The notes under the pieces: model-generated | The model's input: the letters and a program-made list of their open reading frames with translations, nothing else | The model's database searches: none | Told to the model about the DNA's origin: nothing | Part shown: positions 56,190 to 64,000 of the stretch, in pieces | How positions within the stretch are numbered: the first letter of the stretch is position 1 | How the letters are laid out: the number at the start of each line of letters is the position of its first letter | NCBI RefSeq assembly: GCF_000787575.1 | Contig: NW_012236532.1 | Location: 434,001 to 498,000, forward strand | Origin: Acytostelium subglobosum LB1 | Taxonomy: Eukaryota; Evosea; Eumycetozoa; Acytosteliales; Acytosteliaceae | Direction of reading: 5' to 3' | Length of the DNA: 64,000 nucleotides | Position numbers and translations under genes: made by a program

Positions 56190-58208
56190 TCATGGATAGA
56201 ATACATACTTGGAACCATCAACTGATAACCATTGTGATTGTGTGAGAAGATGTTGATTGCCAATCATAAGTTCGATGATGGCTCGTCCAACATTGGATGA
56301 TAGTGTACCAACAAAGTATTGACATTGTGATGCTATCAAGGTTTGTAATAATATGTTGACACCAACTGAGAACTTGACATTGGATGTAGCATTCAACATT
56401 ACCAATGCATTGGTCAATTGATCATTGAATTGGAATGGTTCCCGAATAGTTGTAAAGTTGTACAATGGATATTGTTTGAGTAAATTGTTGTTGCTGTTGA
56501 TAGTATTGTTGTTTGTCATTAGGAAGATGTTCTTGTGATTATACAACTCGGGCATTGATAAAGACAAGTTGAAGCGACCTGTAAAGAAGTTCATGTAGTC
56601 CTCCAGGTAGTACACGACGTTCTCAGCTGCCTTGTCACCATTCCTAATGTGTACGGCTGCACATTCGACTGGTCTCTGAGTGTCCCACAATCCCTTCTTG
56701 AACATGAACAATAGACGACGTATGAGATAGTTTGGCCGCAGCAAGTAGTCCATCTCAAGTGATCGCACCGTGATGTCTATCCACGCCGGAGGCATTATTG
56801 GTCGATTGTCATGTTTTGGTATCTTCTTACCTCTCTTGTGGTTGGCATCTCTGATCTGTGCCTCGGTGCATGATGCCAGAGGCAACAGGTAGTCATCCCA
56901 TTGATCGATGTATGGGAAGTTCTTGGTGTCCTCCACGGTCATCAGCTTTTTGAAGCTGAATATGTGGAGGTCACGAGTCACAGAGTGCAAGTCCGAGAAC
57001 ATTCCATGCGGTGCGATCATGCTCGTCGCGCCATTCACAGTTTCGCATGTCATTCCACCGCCATCCTGGAGCTGAAACGTTTGTTTCCAGACACTTGTCG
57101 AGAACCGCATGTTGTCCAGACTTTGAAGATACTCTTGCTTCGAGCGGAACCTGTCCTTCTTCAAGATGGCGATGATACCAGTCTCGCGTGACTCATCATC
57201 ATAGTCACACACATTGTCAATGTTTGAGTTGTACCGCCACAGCCTATTCTGCATGATGAACAGGTCCAAGTATACCTCCAGTGTAGTCTTGATTGAACAT
57301 GGTCCAACTATGATGATAGTCCTCTGAACGTGCTTCTCGTACAGGAACAGATTCCTCATGAGCAATGGATAGTTCTCAACATGATTGATGTCCATCATCA
57401 TTGTCTCCACTGAGCCCACATCAGACGAGTCCGAGATAGATGAGAACAGTCTATATCCACTTGTAGTCTTGTTATCCAGGTCATAGTATGATGTCAAACA
57501 GTTGAATGATATACCATCCACTTTGATCAAGTCTGATGTGGATTCAAATGGATGGTCTGTGGCCACATGACCATGATCACGACTGGCGCGCCAAGAGTAT
57601 GATGTGATGGTATGATCAAAGTAGTTAGGGATCATGTTGGTGTCCATCTCCTGAGGTCTCTTTGCACGTTGATCTTTTGTATCATTGTATAAAGCAATCC
57701 AATCGAATCCATTGTTGATGTCTTTCCTTGATTGATGTGTTGGTGAAATGTTGAATGGTGCTGTCTTTCCATCCTCATCATATTGTGATAACTTGTGAAT
57801 GAGTAGATCACTTGGTGATTGTTGTTGACGTAGTAGTACATTGTTATCCATCCCATTCGCATGTCTGAATTGTAACAATACATTGGCGATTGCTTCATTG
57901 TCCATTGATGTACCATCCACTTGAACATAGATGAACCTTGGATAATGAGATGAGTCATCATCATCATTGATGGCCAACTCTTTGGTATCAACAGGAGTAG
58001 CACCGCCTTCATAGAACTGTCTCTGATGTATACTGATCTTGTTGTTTGGAGGAGGTGTGACACGTGATGATTCATTGACACCACTTTGATCACTTTGATC
58101 AATGTCCAGACTATTGATCAACAACATGTTAACAACAATCACCAACAAGACAGCGATTATAATTAATACTCTTCTGGTATGATTCCATTGTTTAATTCTA
58201 TGAAACAT
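56190..58208 (-). CDS. Type II membrane glycosyltransferase, GT23/FUT8-like (copy 1)
   Basis: A single exon of 672 residues. A short basic cytosolic N-terminus is followed by one membrane anchor (about residues 12-32), the layout of a Golgi enzyme. The lumenal part has VHIRNGDK, comparable to the HxRRxD motif of alpha-1,6-fucosyltransferases. It also has FLMTNNNT and, near the C-terminus, GTLSSNVGRAI at 634-644, comparable to the SS-x-V-x-R motif. In FUT8 two adjacent Arg of the first motif contact GDP-fucose; here the first Arg is kept and the second is Asn. Copy 2 shares these features 142 bp upstream, so the pair arose by tandem duplication. Donor sugar and acceptor are not known. Confidence 0.75.
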   Translation of the reverse strand: MFHRIKQWNHTRRVLIIIAVLLVIVVNMLLINSLDIDQSDQSGVNESSRVTPPPNNKISIHQRQFYEGGATPVDTKELAINDDDDSSHYPRFIYVQVDGTSMDNEAIANVLLQFRHANGMDNNVLLRQQQSPSDLLIHKLSQYDEDGKTAPFNISPTHQSRKDINNGFDWIALYNDTKDQRAKRPQEMDTNMIPNYFDHTITSYSWRASRDHGHVATDHPFESTSDLIKVDGISFNCLTSYYDLDNKTTSGYRLFSSISDSSDVGSVETMMMDINHVENYPLLMRNLFLYEKHVQRTIIIVGPCSIKTTLEVYLDLFIMQNRLWRYNSNIDNVCDYDDESRETGIIAILKKDRFRSKQEYLQSLDNMRFSTSVWKQTFQLQDGGGMTCETVNGATSMIAPHGMFSDLHSVTRDLHIFSFKKLMTVEDTKNFPYIDQWDDYLLPLASCTEAQIRDANHKRGKKIPKHDNRPIMPPAWIDITVRSLEMDYLLRPNYLIRRLLFMFKKGLWDTQRPVECAAVHIRNGDKAAENVVYYLEDYMNFFTGRFNLSLSMPELYNHKNIFLMTNNNTINSNNNLLKQYPLYNFTTIREPFQFNDQLTNALVMLNATSNVKFSVGVNILLQTLIASQCQYFVGTLSSNVGRAIIELMIGNQHLLTQSQWLSVDGSKYVFYP

Positions 58209-58350
58209 ATATATATTTGTCTATGTAGTTATCACTCATCAATCAAACAAAAGAAGAACAATCACATGACACGTCGACTCATCATGTGACCTTTGGAAAC
58301 AAAAAAAAAAAGATGTAGATTAAGGCTGAGACAAAGAGTTGATCGATTGA

Positions 58351-60700
58351 TCATGGAAAGAATATATATTTGGATCCATCGATGGATGCCCACTTGGCAT
58401 CGTTGACAAGGTTTTCACTGCCAACCATCAACTCTATGACTGCTCGACCAAGGTTTGATGATAATGTACCAAGGAAGTACTTGCACTGTGACGCCAAGAT
58501 AGTCTGTACCAACAAGTTGGCGCCAACCATGAACCTGTCCTTTCCAGGATGAAACTTTAACTCATCGGCATTGGTCTTGCTGTCATCGATCAGTACAGGC
58601 TCCTTCATAACATTAAAATTGAATTCTGGATAGTTCTCGGCCAGGTACTCTGGGTTGGACAGAGTATTGTTGTTGGTCATCAGGAAGATGTTGTTGTAAT
58701 TGGTGAGATTGAATGGTACGTTGTACTGATGACTAAAGAATGATAGGAATGAGTCCAGGGTGTACACCTTATCCTCTTGCACCTTGTCACCATTCCTAAC
58801 ATGTATGGCCACACATTCACTCGACCTTTGAGTCTTCCACAGATCCTTCTTAAACATGTGCACCAGGTAACGGGTCAGATAGTTGGGTCTGACGATGAAG
58901 TCCATCTCGATTGATCTGTCGACAATCTGTTTCCAATCGGTGGGATCGATGGGTTCGCCATTGAAGTTGCTGCCCCGTGGGTATCTGTTCCTTTGGATGT
59001 TGTTAAGTCTGATGTCATCCAACGAACAGGACGCCAAGGGCAACAGGTAGTCATTCCATTGGTCGGCATAAGGGAAGTATTCAGTCTTCTCAACAGTCAT
59101 GTCGTTGTTGTTGCTGAACGCGTGCAAGTGGTCGGTGACAAAGTGGAGGGAGGAGAACATGCCATGTCCTGGAATCTCACCATTTGCGCCGTCGACAGTA
59201 TCACATGACCCATTGGGCATGCCCTGGAACGTTTGTTTCCAGACACTGGTGGAGAATTGAAGATTATCCAGACGACTAAGGTGTCTCTGCTTGGACAGGT
59301 ACGGGTCCTTCTTAAGGATGGCAAGGATGCCTGTCTCGCGGGAGTACTGGTCATAGTCACACACGTTGGGCGAGCTGGCATTGTACCGCCAGACTCTGTT
59401 CTGTTGGATGAACAGGTCAAGATGCACCTCTAGGTCGAACTTGATTGAACAAGGCCCAATAATGATTATTGATCTATGGACGTGCGTCTCGTAGTTGAAC
59501 AAGTTCCTAATGAGCAATGGATAGTTGTTCACTGTATTGATGTCGAGCACCATGATCTCCAAACTCTTGCCAGCCAGTTGATCGGCGTCGTAAGTGGAGG
59601 AGAACTGGAGGAATCCATTCTTGTTCATATCATAAGTTGAGATTGAACAGTTGAATATAATATTGTTGATTGTTAATGTTGAGTTGTTGACCTCCAGCTC
59701 CCTTGGAGAGTACTTTGGGACGGTGGCATTGTGATTGGGAAGCCAAGATAGTGACACAATCGGTTGGCTAAAGTATGATGGCTTTCGATCAACCTCTGAC
59801 TCGGCCTCCTTTGACTGGGTCTCTCTCCTCTCGGTCGCCCGCTCATATATCATCGTCCAATTGATACTGTTGGTGTAGTTGTACAATGGAAGTTGGAATG
59901 GATAGATGGAGAAGGGTGCCCTCTGCTTCCCATTGTAATGCGTCAATGATCCATACATCCGACGGATCTGAAGGTCGATCGGTCGACCCTCCAACTCGGC
60001 GTTGTCCAGTCCATCGGCATGTCTATATTGTAGTAACACTTCTGCTATTGATCTCCTGTCCATCATATATCCATCGACCTGTACATATAAGAAGTTGTAT
60101 CTTGATTGATTATACTGTATTGGTTGTTCATTATTATTGTCAATTGGAAAGTCTATACCATTGTAATATGATTGGGTATGATTCTCGAATTGATCTATAG
60201 TTGATGGTGATGTTGATGTTGGCGTAGTTGTAGTTGTTGTTGTAGTTGTATTGTATATTTGTGAGTTTGTTGAACTTGAACTGATTATTGAGCTTGTGGT
60301 TGTTGTGGATGTGTAGTGGATATAGCCACTTGTACTGTCGCTACTGTAGCCACCACTACTGCTACTTGGTATTATATAATTGGTGGTGCCTCTATCAACA
60401 TTCATACTACTACTACTTGATATGGTTGTACTACTATGACCTCCACCACCACTGCTACTACTACTACCTAATATGGTTGTACTACTACGACCTCCATCAC
60501 CACCACCACTACTGCTACTGTATTGGTAACTAACACTACTACTACTTATGGTACTCGTCCTGATGTAGTCACCACCACTTGTCCGACCATTCGACACTGC
60601 ACTTGTAAAGTCTCCATTTCTGTTTCCACTTGTTATACTACTACTTATTATACTACTTCTACTTATACTACTACTACCTATATTCTTATTACTATTGTTA

Positions 60701-60751
<51 letters not shown>

Positions 60752-60918
60752 GTATTAGTATTAATATTTACTGATCCTTTTATCCTTTGATGATGCTCAT
60801 CTTCTGATACATTAAAGCTAACAAATAATAATAATACATTGATTAATAATACTGTTACAACAAAGGATAACAAGAACCTCTTTGTTTGAATATTACAAGA
60901 TGTTAAATAATTGATCAT
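58351..60918 (-). CDS. Type II membrane glycosyltransferase, GT23/FUT8-like (copy 2) with long low-complexity stem
   Basis: A single exon of 855 residues. The membrane anchor lies at about 14-33. It is followed by a stem of about 220 residues made of an Asn run, then Ser/Gly and Ser/Thr tracts, then a poly-Thr run; this stem is absent from copy 1 and explains the extra length. The catalytic part has IHVRNGDK, FLMTNNNT and GTLSSNLGRAV (817-827). It also shares with copy 1 PLLIRNLFNYE, SIIIIGPCSIK, NVCDYD and SRETGILAILKKD. Both copies end in WxSxDGSKYxFxP. Many N-x-S/T sites suggest heavy glycosylation of the stem. The role is probably Golgi glycan synthesis. Confidence 0.75.
60702..60750. repeat. 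(ATT)n microsatellite encoding an Asn run
   Basis: About 16 ATT units inside the coding region of the second GT23-like gene, read as AAT codons on the minus strand. Such expansions are typical of dictyostelid coding sequence and are likely length-polymorphic. Confidence 0.9.
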
Positions 60919-61461
60919 TACTATTACTATTGAGTTGGAACTTGTACCAAATCATTAATCATTACCTTTTTATTATTTATAATAGGTTGTAATGCATTGT
61001 CTTGCGAGCAAGGTACCACCTGAGGTGGTCGGCAGAGATTGGGTATACCATTACCCAATCACAGGAACAATCTTCATAACATTGTTGATACAAACGTAGA
61101 CATAGAAATAGTACTCACTTTGCCTGTGATGGGGGGGATGTCTCTCCCTGTAATCACGAGCAATGAGTAGGCAAGTGTGATGGTTGGTAGAATCTGAGAT
61201 GATCAATTATACAATATCCAACTTTCGGCTGTCTGGAAACATCATCAGGGGGTCCATTCGCACTATGCATCTACCCCATTAAAGAAAAGATAGATTGATA
61301 TTTGAGTTTTAGGGGGCTTAGAATTGGACCTTGGACTTAGAACTAAGGAAGCTCTCTCTACAAGGTGATTTCGACCAAAAACAAAAAGATAAACGTCATC
61401 AATCATTCAAAGAACCCTAGACATATGTATCAAAACATTAAAGCATATTATTATCACATAC
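60919..61461. other. Intergenic region with paired hairpins
   Basis: Hairpins ACCACCT-G-AGGTGGT (61015-61029) and GATTGGGTA-TACCAT-TACCCAATC (61037-61060) sit side by side about 100 bp upstream of the GT23-like start. The rest has no recognised gene. Confidence 0.6.
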
Positions 61462-61691
61462 AGACGTCTGTTGGATGGTTTGGAATACGTTATCCATTAC
61501 GGTTGCACTTCCAACGCACAGGACCACCTTGCCGAGGACCGTGAGGCCACCAATATCGGAGTAACTATGACATGGTTGCAAGGTGGTCGACACGATATCT
61601 TGATTAACCTGGATGGAATTCTTATTCACTAGAAGTCGAAGATGATTCCTTGAGACCAACCCAACTTCTCCGGTCTCTGTCACGACCAAAC
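61462..61691 (-). other. Possible orphan internal exon or gene fragment
   Basis: A 230-nt minus-strand stretch is bounded by an acceptor (CTTACCACAG) and a donor (GTATGTGATA) and is open throughout. It reads VTETGEVGLVSRNHLRLLV, QPCHSYSDIGGLTVLG and VVLCVGSATVMDNVFQ with protein-like codon use. I could not find flanking exons on either side or name a family. It may be a piece of a decayed gene. Confidence 0.25.
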
Positions 61692-61807
61692 CTGTGGTAA
61701 GTAGGAGTTCCTACCCATAGAACCATGTTACTTCTACTGAATAACAAGTTAGATTCGACGGCTTTTTTTAGCAGATAAGTAAAGCAAACAGAATGCCTCA
61801 AAAAACG

Positions 61808-61888
61808 GACAGCTTAGCCAAGTGGTTACGGCGTTTGACTTGAAATCAAATCCCTTCGGGGGCGCAGGTTCGAACCCTGCAGTTGTCG
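61808..61888 (+). tRNA. tRNA-Ser(UGA)
   Basis: The acceptor stem GACAGCT pairs with AGTTGTC (one G-U), with discriminator G at 61888. The D-arm region is AGCCAAGTGG. The anticodon loop CTTGAAA, closed by TTTGA/TCAAA, has anticodon TGA at 61841-61843. A long variable arm (CCCTTCGGGGG) marks a class II serine tRNA. The T arm is GCAGGTTCGAACCCTGC and contains the B box. No intron is present. It reads UCA codons. Confidence 0.96.
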
Positions 61889-61900
61889 AAAACCTTTCTG

Positions 61901-61909
61901 TTTTTTTTT
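61901..61909 (+). terminator. RNA polymerase III terminator of tRNA-Ser
   Basis: A run of nine T starts 12 bp after the end of the mature tRNA, as expected for a Pol III terminator on the coding strand. Confidence 0.9.
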
Positions 61910-61948
61910 ACTGTCAATGTAAAATGATGATCCAAGTTTCACTAACTA

Positions 61949-62583
61949 GCGACGGACATCTCCACGAAGTCTCGTCGCCCCAACCTTCCATTCATCCACC
62001 TCATGGCAATCATTGTCAACTACCTCTGGCACTACATCGCCAACCACCTCTTTGGCAACAAGGAGGCCCTGTTGGCCAAGCTCAGCTTGGTGTGCATCAC
62101 ATCCTTCAAGTCCCTCCTCCGCCAGGAGTGGCGCTCCCTCATGTCCACGCTCACGAGTCACATCCTGGCCGGACGACCAGTCAACATCAAGAATGAGATG
62201 GCCGAGTTCACTACCAAGTGGCACCTCAGCACTCGCAACAGCGACATCCGTCTTCCGCCTCTGCCGCCAACTATCAACAAATACCTGGTGGCCGAATTCA
62301 GAGGCATACAGTAGAAAAGAAAAGAAAGAAAAAAATCAAGAAAATTCAAAATCGACTAACTTATATGTATTATCCCGCCTCTTCAATGACGCCAATTTAT
62401 TTGCAATAATAATAAACTTCCACTCTAGTCAAAAAAAAAAAAAAAACGACGGACAAGTCCAACTCCTACTCCGATAGCTACCCTCTCATCAACAGAAGTA
62501 GCCCTGTACCTTCAATGGTACCATTTATTAATTCTTCAATTAATAAACTATCCTTATATAAAGTTTAAAATAAAAAAAAAAAA
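61949..62583 (+). mobile_element. Outer poly(A)-tailed retroelement fragment, 60 bp downstream of tRNA-Ser
   Basis: ACTAACTA occurs at 61941-61948 and again at 62584-62591, directly after an A-run at 62572-62584. This fits a short element of about 140 bp inserted by target-primed reverse transcription with an 8-bp target duplication. Its left 10 bp end at 61958 and the rest resumes at 62456, because a second element is inserted within it. The position, 60 bp past the tRNA end, matches the downstream tRNA targeting of dictyostelid TRE3-type elements. The element itself shows no coding sequence. Confidence 0.5.
61959..62446 (+). mobile_element. Inner 5'-truncated non-LTR retroelement fragment with ORF end and poly(A)16
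   Basis: The fragment is flanked by identical 9-bp CGACGGACA copies (61950-61958 and 62447-62455), and a run of 16 A ends directly before the right copy. It is open from its left edge to a stop at 62312-62314. The frame reads STKSRRPNLPFIHL, MAIIVNYLWHYIANHLFGN, ITSFKSLLRQEWRSLM and INKYLVAEFRGIQ, with host-like codon use. This looks like the C-terminal end of a reverse-transcriptase polyprotein, but I cannot prove the family from motifs. A 3' untranslated stretch and an AATAAA precede the poly(A). Together these signs describe an L1-like insertion truncated at its 5' end. Confidence 0.55.
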
Positions 62584-62591
62584 ACTAACTA

Positions 62592-63045
62592 ATTGTGCTT
62601 GGGAGGTTGTAGATAGTCTTATAATTGTAATATCAACTTAATAGTCCGGAAGATTAAAATCAAGCAAACCGATTTTATTTATTATTAATAATATGGATCT
62701 GTAAAAAGAGATGGAGAATTACATTGTTAACAGTTCTGATTTAAATTAATCGACCAATCAAATAAATTCTTTGAAAGAAGACTGCTCATCTTTTTTAAAT
62801 AATTGCCGACAAGTAAATAGTTTGAAGTGGATAGCACATAATCTCCAACGATGATCCAATCATCTTTGATTACCACTCTTCATTAACTTGGGTTGTGGTT
62901 GACAGTGAGTGTGTTGCTCCCTGCTCCCTTCGCCAATGATACAGATGTCTCTTGAATGAATGAGTTATTATTAATACCTGCTGTAGATGATAAAATAGGA
63001 GTAAGAAAGTATTGAACTGTATATTTTTTATTCAATTATAATAAT
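62592..63045. other. AT-rich intergenic region
   Basis: 454 bp between the retroelement duplication and the small peptide gene. No gene or strong repeat was seen; the last 50 bp are AT-rich and are the likely promoter and leader of the peptide gene. Confidence 0.5.
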
Positions 63046-63304
63046 ATGAATTCCAACAATATATCTATTTTATTAATATTATTTTGTTTATTCATTTTCA
63101 CCTTTGTTGTAGTAAAAGGAGATTGTCAAGATGTATGTTCAGAAAAGAAAGAAATAATAATATATTATTCATTCTAACTCCATCAACTCATAGAGATGTA
63201 GGGATCAGTTCTTTGACTGTGCCAACAATGACAATTCCAAAATAATACCATGCAGTCAAGTCTTTCGTACCTGTATTGCCAAATGTGGAAAGGGTTATAG
63301 ATGA
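63046..63304 (+). CDS. Small secreted cysteine-rich peptide
   Basis: Two exons, 63046..63132 and 63194..63304, give 65 residues with a phase-0 junction after DCQD. Residues 6-24 are a strongly hydrophobic signal peptide (ISILLILFCLFIFTFVVV). The mature part of about 41 residues has six cysteines: DCQD, RCRD, FDCAN, PCSQ, TCIA, KCGK. An even number of Cys in a short secreted chain suggests three disulfides. The intron is 61 nt. No homologue is recognised. A signalling, defence or matrix role is possible, but nothing in the sequence decides between them. Confidence 0.65.
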
Positions 63305-63460
63305 GGATGAAGATGATGATGTTTGACGTATACAAAGACCATTCAACAACAATGTTGTTGGAATTTATTCAATCGAAAGAAGGCTGGCTGGTAAGACATG
63401 TATACAATCTAATATAAATAGAGTTTGGTTGGTTGTGGATAGATGTTATTATTACAATCA

Positions 63461-64000
63461 TCATCGAACTGGGTTTCCTCGCTTGGGTGGTAGGGGAGGT
63501 GGCTTGTTTCCTTCACTTGAAGAGCTAAGCGGCGATGTTGGATGCTGATGCTGATGCTGTTGCTGTTGTGTCGGTGAGGCTGGTGCACCACCTGTTGGAG
63601 ATAGTGCGATTGGTTTACGCTTGGGTGGCAGAGGAGGCGGGGCTCCACCCGATGAGCTGAGTGACGACGATGACATTGAGCGGGAGACCTCAATCGATGC
63701 TGGAGCTGCAGAGGTTGCTGGTGCTGCAGGCGTCGATGGAAGAGGTGGAAGGCTCTTCTTTTGTGGCGGTGTTGGAAGTGTCTTGAGGGGTGCTGCTGGC
63801 TTTGCCAAAGGTTGTTGTTGTTGTTGTTGGGGTCTGGATGGTAGTTGTTGTGAAGTACTAAGTGACATCACAGGTGATGGTTTGTTGTTGTTGTTGTTGT
63901 TGAAGTTGTTGTTGCTGTTTGGTGGGCTGCCCAATGGAGCATTCTGATAGGCGTAGGTGAATCGCTTCGACTCTGGCTTGAGTGGATGAGGAGTTTGTGT
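63461..64000 (-). CDS. C-terminal part of a proline-rich SH3-ligand protein, start outside window
   Basis: The frame is open to the right edge of the window; 179 residues are visible, ending at 63461. It begins TPHPLKPESKRFTYAY, then is low complexity: an Asn run, a Gln run, and Pro/Ala/Ser-rich sequence. Two copies of PPLPPKR occur about 50 residues apart, each a class II SH3 ligand (PxxPxK/R); LPPLP occurs as well. Such tails are found in cytoskeletal and endocytic adaptors (CARMIL, WASP-interacting and myosin I partners in Dictyostelium). The domain that would identify the protein lies beyond the window. Confidence 0.7.
   Translation of the reverse strand, partial: TQTPHPLKPESKRFTYAYQNAPLGSPPNSNNNFNNNNNNKPSPVMSLSTSQQLPSRPQQQQQQPLAKPAAPLKTLPTPPQKKSLPPLPSTPAAPATSAAPASIEVSRSMSSSSLSSSGGAPPPLPPKRKPIALSPTGGAPASPTQQQQHQHQHPTSPLSSSSEGNKPPPLPPKRGNPVR

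Overview
The window looks like nuclear DNA of a dictyostelid social amoeba that is less AT-rich than Dictyostelium discoideum. Four things point that way. There is a large membrane hybrid histidine kinase. Genes are compact and carry short spliceosomal introns, mostly with GTATGT or GTAAGT donors. Asn, Ser and Gln homopolymers occur inside proteins, and (TCAA)n tetranucleotide repeats lie in introns and leaders. The gene set (TOG-family MAP, alternative oxidase, EMC5, LC8, H2A variant) also fits. The species cannot be named from sequence alone; Cavenderia, Heterostelium, Tieghemostelium and Acytostelium relatives are all possible. Exon structures below were worked out by hand from reading frame plus GT/AG sites and checked for phase.

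Layout. 0-9 kb: the 3' part of an XMAP215/CP224 gene converges on a hybrid histidine kinase. 9.6-16.2 kb: ankyrin protein, mitochondrial Obg GTPase, a small UHM/RRM protein, dynein LC8, EMC5 and a two-RRM protein with an Arg/Asp-rich linker. 17.5-20 kb: TTC1-like TPR protein and proteasome beta-2 subunit. 21.5-23.8 kb: a bacterial-type fusion of a NagB-like domain to a PIG-L/LmbE deacetylase. 24.1-28.8 kb: a family of three four-span membrane proteins sharing one intron position, with an HMG-box gene among them. 29.7-35.8 kb: a protein with a ubiquitin-like N-terminus, a two-RRM protein, a Pus1/TruA pseudouridine synthase and an acetyl-CoA acetyltransferase with an N-terminal PTS2 signal. 36.2-41.9 kb: a divergent H2A.Z-like histone, a decayed aldo-keto reductase, an SRPBCC-methyltransferase fusion and an endosulfine-like protein. 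44.2-56 kb: an Rrp5-like S1 protein without HAT repeats, a Cwh43/PGAP2IP protein, TTC4, a NAP/SET chaperone, alternative oxidase, a 2H phosphoesterase and an mARC-like MOSC protein. 56-61 kb: two tandem GT23-like fucosyltransferase paralogues. 61-64 kb: tRNA-Ser(UGA), followed by what read as two nested poly(A)-tailed retroelement insertions, a small secreted cysteine-rich peptide and the end of a proline-rich SH3-ligand protein.

Most genes are conserved single-copy housekeeping functions and do not form one pathway. The parts that are lineage-specific or odd are the four-span family, the NagB/PIG-L fusion with a damaged NagB active site, the PTS2 thiolase, the short Rrp5, start-codon-only first exons, nested insertions beside the tRNA gene, the pseudogene remnants and several strong intergenic hairpins.
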